Below, one piece after another: positions 9,201 to 16,600 of a stretch of DNA of 21,660 nt; position 1 is the stretch's first letter; the number at the start of each line of letters is the position of its first letter. This DNA comes from JBDRNO01 sp043811005 (lineage in GTDB: Bacteria > Bacteroidota > Bacteroidia > NORP154). Under the pieces are notes generated by a model. It was not told the origin of the DNA and did no database searches. It saw only the letters and a list, made by a program, of their open reading frames with translations. The translations under genes were made by a program, and so were the position numbers. The stretch spans positions 1 through 21,660 of the forward strand of contig JBDRNO010000154.1 in the NCBI GenBank assembly GCA_043811005.1, written 5' to 3'.

Positions 9201-12200
9201 TGCACTTTCAGTATCAGCATCAGAAAATGATGCTACCTGCAACAGCGGTTGCGATGGAGATGCTACCGTTAGTGTCAGCGGGGGAACAGTTCCTTACGCT
9301 TTCCAGTGGGATGATCCCTTATCCCAGACGGGAATGAGTGCCAATGTCCTGTGTGCAGGTGCATACATTATTACAGTTAACGACTCCAACGGTTGTGTTA
9401 TAACAGACAGTATCACTATAGGAGAGCCTACAGCGATAACGCTGACATTTGGAACCAGCGATGCTTCATGTGGTAACCCTGATGGTGAGGCTTATGTGTC
9501 AGCAACAGGAAGCACACCACCATATGATTATTTATGGGATGATCCGGGTTCTCAAACCACTGATACTGCTTCTGCAATATCAGCCGGAGTGTATAATATC
9601 ACCGTGACTGACAGTAGCGGATGCGCAGTTACCGGCAGTGTTTCAGTAAATGATGCCGGTGCAGGAACGGTTTCGATAGTTACAAGTACGGATGTCAGTT
9701 GTAATGGTGGAAGTGATGGCCAGGCAACTGCTACAGCTTCCGGTGGCGTACCACCATACACATACCTATGGAATGATCCCGGTTCTCAGGCAACAGCAAC
9801 GGCTACCGGTTTAACAGCAGGGGCATATATTGTGACCGTAGCCGATTCAAACGGTTGTGTTGGTTCTGCGAGTGATACGATCATTGAACCTGCTGCGATA
9901 TCCTTATCGGATGTGATAAGTAATGCGAGCTGTAATGGAATATGTGACGGTTCTGCAACGCTCACCGCAAGTGGAGGAACACCTCCTTATTTTTATCTGT
10001 GGGATGATCCTGCATCTCAATCTACCGTATCGGCAACAGGTTTATGTACCGGAACTTATAACGTAATTGTAACAGATTCTATGAATTGTCCTGATACTCT
10101 GAGTGTTATTATCTCCGAACCTACGATCCTGTCTCTATTCACTGCGACAAATGACGCTTCCTGTTACGGGATCTGTGATGGCTCAGCTTTGGTCGCTCCA
10201 AGCGGAGGTACTACTCCTTATAATTATTTATGGGACGATCTTTCATCACAAACTACAGCTATTTCCACAGGTTTGTGCGCAGGTAGTTATAGCGTCATCG
10301 TAACAGATGCCAATGGTTGTGTTGATACTTCCGGTGTTGTGATATCCGAACCGGCTTCTCTGACTGCATCATCCTCAGGGAATGATGCTTTATGCAATGG
10401 TGTTTGTGACGGCTCCGCCTCTGCCACCGCAAGTGGAGGAACATCTCCTTATGGTTATCTATGGGATGATCCTGCCTCACAGACAACGGTAACAGCGACA
10501 AGCTTATGTGCCGGAACTTATAATGTAATTGTAACAGATTCAGCCGGCTGTACAGATACTTCTGGTATAACGATATCAGAGCCGGTAGCTCAAGTGACAT
10601 CGGTATCGGGTAATGATGCTTTGTGCAGCGGTAGCTGTGACGGTTCCGCTACTGTTACAACAACCGGGGGAACAGCTCCTTATAATTATCAATGGGATGA
10701 TCCCGGTACGCAGATAACCATAACAGCTACGGGTTTATGTGCAGGAACTTATAGTGTTGTCGTAACGGATTCTAATAGCTGCACTGATACCACTAGCGTA
10801 CTGATATCTGAACCTGCTCTGTTGACCACATCTGGTTCCGGTAATAACATGAGCTGTAATGGTATATGTGATGGTTCTGTTACGGTTACTCCAAGCGGAG
10901 GGACATCTCCGTACGTTTATCTATGGGATGATCCATCCTCACAAACAGGCGCTACAGCCTTTGGATTGTGCCCGGGAACCTATACTGTAACAGTGGCCGA
11001 TTCAAGCGGTTGTATGACAACGAATAGTTTGTCAATAACCGAGCCGGCAGCTATTACCTTAGTGCTTAATGCTGTTGATGCTACATGTGGTAATCCTGAT
11101 GGGGATGCCTCTGTAGTTGCTTCCAATGGGGTTGGTACATATACATATTTGTGGGATGATCCCGGAACACAGTCCACAGATACTGCTACCGGATTGTCTG
11201 CTGGAACATATAATGTTACAGTTACTGATTCCATGGGATGCTTTGCTGTGGGTACTGTATCTGTAAATGACGCAGGGGCAGCAACAGTTACAATCTCATC
11301 AAGTACCGGAGTTAGCTGTAATGGCGGCAGCGATGGTCAGGCAACAGTTTCAGCTACAGGAGGCACTCCACCTTATGCATACTTATGGGATGATGCAGGT
11401 TCCCAGACAACTGCTTCCGCAACAGGGCTTATAGCAGGTATTTATAATGTTTCCGTTACCGATTCTGCGGGATGTGTAGCGACCGTTAGTGTGACCATAG
11501 GCGAACCTTCAGCATTGACTACCTCATTATCCGGTAATGACGCTTCCTGCAATGGCGACTGTGACGGGGATGCCACCGTTACAGCGGCAGGTGGTACAAT
11601 GCCTTATGCCTATTTGTGGAATGATAGTGGAGCGCAAACTACTTCCATTGCGACAGGTCTGTGTGCAGGAACGTATTCAGCAACGCTTACCGATTCTAAC
11701 GGTTGTACTGCAACGGATAGCGTTGTAATATCAGAACCGGCTGTGCTGGTGTTATCATTAAGCAGCGTGGATGCAAGTTGCGGAAATCCTGATGGTTCGG
11801 CTACAGTTGTCACAAGCGGAGGGATTCCTCCTTACAATTATCTATGGGATGATCCTGCATCACAAACTGCCGATACCGTTGCCGGACTGGCAGTTGGGAC
11901 CTATAATGTTGTCGTTTCTGATGCAAATAGCTGCACAGGTACAGGCAATATTGCAGTCAATAATGCGGGAGCTCCTACCGTTTCAATTTTGTCCAGCGTT
12001 GATGTGAATTGTAATGGAGGAGCTGATGGTTCGATCACCCTTTCAGTTACAGGAGGAACACCACCTTATTATTATCTGTGGGATGATCCGTTATCACAAA
12101 CAACATTGGCTGCAACAGGACTTTCAGCGGGTATATTCAATGCAACAATAACTGATTCAACGGGATGTATTGCGATTATTTTAGATACGATAAACGAACC

Positions 12201-13404
12201 ATCAGCACCGGTTTCTCTCATTGCGAATTCTGTTAATAGCTCCTGCGGGCAGTCAGACGGAGAGGTTTCAGTGATTGCTGCGGGAGGGACTACACCTTAT
12301 ACCTACTTGTGGGATGATCCGGGCTCATCAACAACGGATACTGTAACAGGATTGGCTGCAGGCACTTATAATATTACCGTTACGGATGCAAATGATTGCC
12401 AGGATACGGCAAGTGTAGTTATTACCGAACCGCATATGCTTAGTATTGCTGCTACTGGAACTGATGTGAACTGTAATGGTGTATGTGATGGTGATGCTTT
12501 TGCCGTGCTGAGCGGAGGCAGTACTCCATACTATTATCTTTGGAATGACCCGGCATCGCAAACAACTAGTACGGCAACTGGGTTATGTGCTGGGGTATAT
12601 GATGTTGTAGGGGCTGATTCCATAGGTTGTCCGGCTACTACTACTGTAGCCATCGGTGAACCTCCTGCTCTTACAGTGACGACAACCGTCAATAATATTT
12701 CATGCTATGGTGCGTGCGATGGTAATGCAACTGTGACTGTTACTGGAGGGACTTCTCCATATTCATACTTGTGGGATGATCCGGGAACACAAGCTACTTC
12801 ATCGGCAACTGGTTTATGTGCAGGTACTTTTAATGTAACAGTAACAGATGCCAATGGATGTACGGAAACATCCAGTGCGACAATTAGTGAACCACCGGCA
12901 TTGAATATTACATCTACGGTTGATACGGCTACCTATGGAGTTGCTGATGGTATCATATACCTTAATGTATCAGGTGGTACAGCTTCTTATAATTATACAT
13001 GGTCTAATGGGGCGCCAGACTCCTCAGTAGCTACAGGTTTGGCTGCAGGAACCTATGGTGTAACTGTTATGGATGCAAACGGCTGTCTTGATTCTGCAAG
13101 CATAGATGTTCCTGAAGCTACCGGGATTGAAAACCCTCAGGGTTTTCAAAACCCTGAGGGTTTAGGAATCTACCCCAATCCAACCGAAGGATTAATAACT
13201 TTTGACATTAAGCTGAAAGAAACAACAGACGTTGAAATACAAATACAAAATGTAGTGGGAGAGATATTACATAGTTATTCCCTTGGCGAAATTCAGAAAG
13301 TTATGCATGAGGTTGACATGAGTGAATTACCAAATGGAGTATATTTTGTTAAATTGGTAACCAAAGATAGCTCTATTAATAAAAGGATTGTTATTACGAA
13401 ATAG
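3217..13404 (+). CDS. Giant T9SS-secreted PKD/Ig-like/SprB-repeat adhesin-like protein
   Basis: The 3395-aa protein starts with a Sec signal peptide (about 1-25, ending NAFSQ). It then has about 16 PKD-type domains with WDFGDG-like motifs (26-1390). Residues 113-1121 are three copies of a four-domain block. Next are about four Ig/PKD-like domains of the kind common in Bacteroidota surface proteins (1391-1686). These are followed by 21 SprB repeats of about 77 aa (1687-3301), the palindrome-encoded NPQGFQNPEGL (3306-3316) and a type A T9SS sorting domain (about 3317-3395: LGIYPNPTEG ... NGVYFVKL ... KRIVITK). No catalytic domain is seen. Known SprB is a mobile gliding adhesin, so a role in surface adhesion or a matrix is likely but inferred. 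Each PKD usually carries two cysteines, suggesting disulfides. It is followed after 209 nt by the M4 protease gene, which shares its last modules. Confidence 0.9.
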   Translation: MKKITQITSVLTMLIWFFSTNAFSQVEFTPDISNGCAPLTVNFTNLSVTNGMDTTGVIFIWDYEDGTPNDTGYNASHTFTSGSTEYDVQLLADSSGFNMGEYGQNIQVNGSRGYFQTSTGSQACVGESSTYYYDENYSSLEWRFADGQIQNWNWVGHTYNTPGTYYDTMIVVTSCGTDTVVQAIDISNSAIPVAQINYNQNPVCYNDSVYFSNQFNPPSYFSQWYFGDGDSAMINEPAHAYTDTGTYQVILITTNTCLNSNSDTVEVDVDTGLTVSASNMNFWPNPSCPLSPVYFSAGSSGNYIWDFGNGDSSSLRAPQIQYSDTGIYNVQLIVTNGCGNSDTSWQNITVQYDSSNTPNADFWFDYQGPTPPGDTMNICPGETMGFRNNTNENGNTTYLWLFGDGDSATTNDATHDFLTEGAFTVLLIASNSCMGVDTAIKWVIVDSLTRHTSGYFETSTGPAACVNEGVSYWYNGGNYDNLEWRFGDGEVSNWGWPMHTYFSPGTYYDTLIVSEFCGMDTIVQAITISNSAIPAPQIQSNQNTVCPNDPVFFSTNSNGSSYLWDFGDSITSTASNPSHSYADTGNYDVILTLTNICGNSNSDTVQVSVESYMSAWIGNFNIWPNPSCPLSDVNFYSYTSGSYIWDFGNGDFSYVNNPQTTYSDTGLYNIQLIVTNGCGFSDTAWQDLTIQFDPGNAPNANFWIENFYLSNDTLEICPGQMVELRNDTWGNGNNTYLWLFGDGDSATSYDASHTYFNEGSFTVQLIATNSCMASDTATKWVIVDSLNTSSSGYFETSTGPSACVNEEVTYWYNGGNYDYLEWRFGDGDIASWNWVGHEYSSNGTYYDTLLVTTFCGTDTIVQAITIGDSIIPDAEIEYNQDQVCPNDLVYFNANSSAVIYSWDFGDGDSSGVPGTSHAYNDTGTYQVILTTTNLCGNSNSDTVMIFVDTNIQVNANNISVWDDYSCPNDLVQCEGYTSGSYYWDFGNGFTSTQMQTATYYSDTGNYYIQVIITNACGFSDSAYRNVTIQYDTNRTPEANIRFDNEDYMLDTITVCPGEEVSLENDSWDSPLTFLWLFGDGDTSTLKDVTHIYTAAGTYEIQMIATNTCLGKDTAFKWVVVDPLASPNSQPSAIPFALCPGDPVFFMDDQGDPDENNYTYSIWFGDGDSAVNITEPIDSTIPFLAIHTYQDTGTYQYLFTTTNLCGITDSVIDTILVGDPNPAPMLMIGNSTEWEGGVCPGENILFYAIGGDSLLWDFGDSTTGYGMPAIHSYPDVGIYYPYVVIISGCGEIDTIPDTVNVTLNNTPYAYFDMDKSFTCAYNPVNFEASGDGGGSFDMSNNTYYWDFGDSTNSTLRDPSHVYTSAGVFTVSLTVTNGCGSETWEDYIIIDMPTVSFTGLSSGYCIDDDPDTLSGSPAGGIFSGNGIGGNVFDPSLAGSGMQTITYSYTNQNGCCDSMSLNIIVNPLPPADAGGDLFICSGGNVQLNATGGISYSWTPADSLDDPNIANPVANPTDTTIYTVTVTSVGGCIAEDSVTVQVAPSLTANAGTDEIICTGDSIMLVATGGGNYSWTPSATLSNPGIANPYASPVVTTTYTITVFSASCSDSDSVVVNVNPLPVVSITPGGSTTFCFGDSVTLSSSTGVSYLWNTGDTIQSTVITSSGNNFVTVTDSNGCSATNSLTTTERPALSLGIYGNAVSCNGLCDGDATVTVPGGIPPYTYLWDLSAGGQTTATATGLCAGTYSVTVTDSASCADSSSIVIPEPGVISASTLVSGASCNGSCDGYSIAMITGGVVPYSFIWDDPSSQNTAVATGLCAGTVNIIVTDANGCTDTADAVITEPAVLSLSATGNNPTCNGSCNGSVTAASNGGTTPYYYQWNDPSSQTTATAAGLCAGTYSVVVMDANGCTDTASTVISEPTVLSSSVTGSNTSCNGICDGSATLTSSGGTAPYSYLWDDPGSQTTATATGLCAGTFSVIIIDNNGCTDTLSIIITEPTALSVSASENDATCNSGCDGDATVSVSGGTVPYAFQWDDPLSQTGMSANVLCAGAYIITVNDSNGCVITDSITIGEPTAITLTFGTSDASCGNPDGEAYVSATGSTPPYDYLWDDPGSQTTDTASAISAGVYNITVTDSSGCAVTGSVSVNDAGAGTVSIVTSTDVSCNGGSDGQATATASGGVPPYTYLWNDPGSQATATATGLTAGAYIVTVADSNGCVGSASDTIIEPAAISLSDVISNASCNGICDGSATLTASGGTPPYFYLWDDPASQSTVSATGLCTGTYNVIVTDSMNCPDTLSVIISEPTILSLFTATNDASCYGICDGSALVAPSGGTTPYNYLWDDLSSQTTAISTGLCAGSYSVIVTDANGCVDTSGVVISEPASLTASSSGNDALCNGVCDGSASATASGGTSPYGYLWDDPASQTTVTATSLCAGTYNVIVTDSAGCTDTSGITISEPVAQVTSVSGNDALCSGSCDGSATVTTTGGTAPYNYQWDDPGTQITITATGLCAGTYSVVVTDSNSCTDTTSVLISEPALLTTSGSGNNMSCNGICDGSVTVTPSGGTSPYVYLWDDPSSQTGATAFGLCPGTYTVTVADSSGCMTTNSLSITEPAAITLVLNAVDATCGNPDGDASVVASNGVGTYTYLWDDPGTQSTDTATGLSAGTYNVTVTDSMGCFAVGTVSVNDAGAATVTISSSTGVSCNGGSDGQATVSATGGTPPYAYLWDDAGSQTTASATGLIAGIYNVSVTDSAGCVATVSVTIGEPSALTTSLSGNDASCNGDCDGDATVTAAGGTMPYAYLWNDSGAQTTSIATGLCAGTYSATLTDSNGCTATDSVVISEPAVLVLSLSSVDASCGNPDGSATVVTSGGIPPYNYLWDDPASQTADTVAGLAVGTYNVVVSDANSCTGTGNIAVNNAGAPTVSILSSVDVNCNGGADGSITLSVTGGTPPYYYLWDDPLSQTTLAATGLSAGIFNATITDSTGCIAIILDTINEPSAPVSLIANSVNSSCGQSDGEVSVIAAGGTTPYTYLWDDPGSSTTDTVTGLAAGTYNITVTDANDCQDTASVVITEPHMLSIAATGTDVNCNGVCDGDAFAVLSGGSTPYYYLWNDPASQTTSTATGLCAGVYDVVGADSIGCPATTTVAIGEPPALTVTTTVNNISCYGACDGNATVTVTGGTSPYSYLWDDPGTQATSSATGLCAGTFNVTVTDANGCTETSSATISEPPALNITSTVDTATYGVADGIIYLNVSGGTASYNYTWSNGAPDSSVATGLAAGTYGVTVMDANGCLDSASIDVPEATGIENPQGFQNPEGLGIYPNPTEGLITFDIKLKETTDVEIQIQNVVGEILHSYSLGEIQKVMHEVDMSELPNGVYFVKLVTKDSSINKRIVITK
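3553..6579 (+). repeat. Three-fold super-repeat of four PKD domains
   Basis: The block begins with GYF[QE]TSTG at residues 113, 454 and 792, so its period is about 340 aa (roughly 1020 bp). Each copy has four distinct PKD variants in fixed order: A with LEWRF(A/G)DG, B with YNQNxVCPND or similar, C with WPNPSCPLS or a diverged form, and D with ICPGE/ICPGQ and LWLFGDGD. Copies 1 and 2 of C are closer to each other than to copy 3. The order shows that the whole four-domain unit was duplicated, rather than single domains. Confidence 0.85.
8275..13119 (+). repeat. Array of 21 SprB repeats in the giant adhesin
   Basis: Twenty-one units of about 77 aa follow the pattern SCNGxCDG, then GGTxPYxYLWDDPxSQTT, GLCAGTY, VTDxNGC and ending in EP. 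Three types occur: type C (CNGxCDG with GLCAG), type G (CNGGSDG with GLxAG) and type N (CGNPDG, usually ending NDAG or NNAG). The last unit (about residues 3227-3301) is degenerate and has lost the first cysteines. Confidence 0.9.
13131..13163. repeat. 33-nt palindrome (NPQGF element) before the first T9SS sorting domain
   Basis: It is identical base for base to 2621-2653 and 20507-20539. Here it is read as NPQGFQNPEGL (residues 3306-3316), exactly between the end of the SprB array and the sorting domain LGIYPNPT. It lengthens the linker by 11 residues. Confidence 0.85.
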
Positions 13405-13438
13405 CCATTATCCTTACTGCCAAACCGCAGTAAAGTAA

Positions 13439-13471
13439 AGCTTTCCAAAAGTTCCAAACTTTTGGAAAGCT
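13439..13471. repeat. 33-nt hairpin, subfamily AGCTTTCC, orientation 2
   Basis: Perfect stem AGCTTTCCAAAAG with its complement, extendable to 15 bp around a CCA loop. It starts 34 nt after the giant adhesin stop. It is the reverse complement of the copy at 3060-3092. Confidence 0.8.
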
Positions 13472-13483
13472 GTTAAATAAAAG

Positions 13484-13516
13484 AGACTTCCGAAGTTTTC
13501 AAAACTTCGGAAGTCT
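13484..13516 (+). terminator. Probable intrinsic terminator (33-nt perfect palindrome plus T-rich tail)
   Basis: A 16-bp stem around a single central base (13500), with core GTTTTCAAAAC, is followed by AACCTTTCTTTTTTATT (13517-13533). Its position 79 nt after the adhesin stop and before the protease promoter fits transcription termination. It also belongs to the window's family of 33-nt palindromes, so termination may be a secondary role. Confidence 0.55.
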
Positions 13517-13562
13517 AACCTTTCTTTTTTATTAAAAATCTTTGTGCTTGAATTAATAATAG

Positions 13563-13593
13563 TTTGGTTTTATATTTTTATTTCCTATCTTTC
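13563..13593 (+). promoter_or_regulatory. Candidate promoter of the M4 protease gene
   Basis: TTTG at 13563-13566 is followed, after 19 nt, by TATCTTTC at 13586-13593. This is one base from the Bacteroidota TTTG-N19-21-TAnnTTTG pattern. Transcription would start around 13600, giving a very short leader before the ATG at 13614. Confidence 0.5.
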
Positions 13594-13613
13594 ACCCCTA
13601 AAACTTAAACATC

Positions 13614-16600
13614 ATGAAACAGTTACTTATCACTTTCACCCTTATTTTCACCTTCGCCAGCTTGTCTGTATCCCAGGTTTTTTATGGGAAGGAGGCACGG
13701 GAAGTCGTTCCTGGCAGCGAAATTGTTAAAATGAGAAATTACACCCAGGTTCCTGGGTTTATTAAATTCCGCAGTGGTTCGGAGATTGAATATGATGCTT
13801 TTGAAAATTGGCTTGAGCGTATATTTAAGGTCGAAGAGAACCTCGGTTTAAAATTATTGAGATATGAAACCGACCGATTAGGTGATACACATTACAGGTA
13901 TCAGCAAATATTCAAGAGCATTCCTGTTGAAGGGGCTGTATATATTGCACATGTCAAAAACGGAGTGGTTAGATCATTAAACGGCACTATATTCAATTCG
14001 CTGGATCTAAACCCAAATCCTGCAATAAGTAAAGATCAGGCACGGAACAAAGCGCTCAATTACGTAGATGCAGACATGTATAAATGGCAGATCCCTGAAG
14101 AGGAGCAGCACTTGAAATCAGAAACCAACGACCCCAATGCAACTTATTATCCCAGGGGAGAACTTGTTTTTGTCCCTTATAAGGGTAACTTTTCATCCGC
14201 TGATTATTTGCTTGCCTACAAATTTGATATATACGCTTCAGAACCCTTATACAGGGCTTACGTTTTTGTGGATGCCGTAACAGGTGAAGTCGTTTTTGAA
14301 AATAAAAGGATACATATTGCAGATGTAACAGGTACGGCTGTTACTGCATACAGCGGCACACAAACAATAACCGCAGACAGCTATTCGGGCTACTATCGCC
14401 TCAGGGAAGCCGGCAGGGGGAATGGTATTGAGACTTATGATATGAATGAAGGAACGAATTATGGCAGTGCAGTTGATTTTACCGATGGGGATAATTTCTG
14501 GAACAACGTAAATGCCAACCTTGACCAATATGCCACCGATGCCCACTTGGGAGCTGAAATGACTTATGATTATTTCTATCTTGAACACGGAAGGAACAGT
14601 ATTGATGGGAGTGGATTTATGCTAAGGAGTTATGTTCACTATGATAATAGTTATGCCAACGCTTTCTGGGATGGACAGAGAATGACCTATGGTGATGGTT
14701 CGGGATCATACGGGCCTTTTACAGCTCTGGATATCACCGCTCACGAGATCGGCCATGGGTTGTGCGAATTCACTGCCAACCTGGTTTATTCATATGAATC
14801 CGGTGCGCTCAACGAATCATTCAGTGATATTTGGGGAAATACAATCGAATATTATGGCAAACCATTGCAGGCAAGCTGGTTAGTTGGTGAAGACATTGGA
14901 GTTACACTCCGTTCGATGTCAAACCCTAATGCTTATGGGGATCCCGATACTTATCTTGGAACAAATTGGGCTACCGGATCTGCTGATAATGGCGGTGTAC
15001 ACACAAACAGCGGAGTTCAGAATTTTTGGTATTATCTCTTAGTAAACGGAGGCAGCGGGACAAATGATAACAGCGATATTTACAATGTATCAGGGATCGG
15101 TATGACCAATGCAAGTGCTATCGCTTTCAGAAATCTTACTGTTTACCTTTCTGTAAATTCACAATATTCAGATGCCCGTTTTTATGCTATCCAGTCGGCT
15201 ATTGACCTTTTTGGCCCGTGCAGCCCTGAGGTTGTAGCAACAACAGACGCATGGTACGCAGTAGGTGTCGGAGCAGCTTTCGACTCTACAGTAACCAGCG
15301 ACTTTTTTGCTGCACTTACCTCTTCTTGCTCTGTCCCGTTCACTGTTGATTTTACAAACCTCAGCGCCAATGCCGGCAGTTATTTCTGGGATTTTGGTGA
15401 CGGCAATACCAGCACAGATGCCAATCCAGGTAATACTTACAATTCTTATGGAACATTTACTGTAAAGTTAATTTCTGATGGCATCCCATGCGGGATTGAT
15501 TCTGTTATTAAAACCGCATATATCCAGGTTGACTCTTTACTTCCCTGTAATGTGAACATGCCTTTATCCGGCACAGGCGACATTCAGACATCATGTACAG
15601 GAACTTTATTCGACAATGGAGGCCCTTCCGGGACTTATTCTGATAATACAACCGGCACGATAACAATTGCCCCAACAGGAGCAACAACAGTTACATTAAA
15701 CGTCATTTCCTTTGACGTTGAAGAAGGAGATGCAGGTTATTGCAATTATGATTATGTCGAATTTTTTGACGGGCCAAACACATCTTTCCCATCTTTTGGA
15801 AGATTCTGCAATACTACAGGAAGTCCGGGTACTATCACATCAAGCGGGGGTTCAATAACGATATTGCATTATGCAGATCCTGCTGTAAATGGAGACGGCT
15901 TCCAGATTAACTGGAGTTGCACTTTACCCTCTTCTCCACCTGTTGCTGATTTCACTTCTGATGTTACTTCAACATGTTCAGGAGAGGTACAGTTTACGGA
16001 TCTATCAACCAATGGCCCTTCCTTGTGGTTCTGGGATTTTGGAGATGGAAATAATTCCACACAACAACATCCGGCTCATACATATATAAATAGCGGCACT
16101 TTCACGGTAAAGCTAATTGTTACAAACGGCTATGGCACAGACTCACTGATCCAAACTTCTTATATCACGGTTTCAAAACCCTCAGCACCAAACACCACTT
16201 CTGCATCAAGATGTGGTCCCGGAAGCGTTACTTTATCTGCTTCGGGTACCGGCACATTAAACTGGTATGATGATTCGATAGCTGGAAATCTTGTTAATAC
16301 GGGCTTAACATTCACTACACCTTCGCTGTCAACCACAACTGATTATTATGTTGATGAAATAACCCTGTCTGCTTCGCAATATGTAGGTCCTCCTGACAAC
16401 ACCTTCGGTGCCGGGGATAATTATCAGGGTGACAGGCATTTGGTATTTGATTGTTATAAGCCTCTCAAACTGGTTTCCGTATATGTGTATGCACAGGGAG
16501 ATGGCAACAGGATCATTGAGCTACGCGATAATAACGGGATAGTATTACAGGATATTACAATATATATAATGAATGGCTCCGGCAGGATCACATTAGACTT

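Noticed and set aside
10295..10600. Antisense ORF of 101 codons inside the SprB array
   Set aside because: It is a shadow of the repeated coding frame. Similar antisense ORFs occur once per unit, with no start context or recognisable protein.
8275..13119. Regular 231-bp repeats as a possible CRISPR or satellite array
   Set aside because: The period matches 77-codon SprB protein units in one open frame, and the repeats diverge mainly at synonymous or tolerated sites. There are no short identical repeats with unique spacers.
13544..13729. Small plus-strand ORF across the protease start
   Set aside because: It overlaps the candidate promoter and signal peptide in another frame and looks like a chance ORF.
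14247..14588. Antisense ORF of 113 codons over the M4 propeptide and catalytic domain
   Set aside because: The plus strand encodes conserved FTP/PepSY and M4 sequence here, and the antisense product has no recognisable features.
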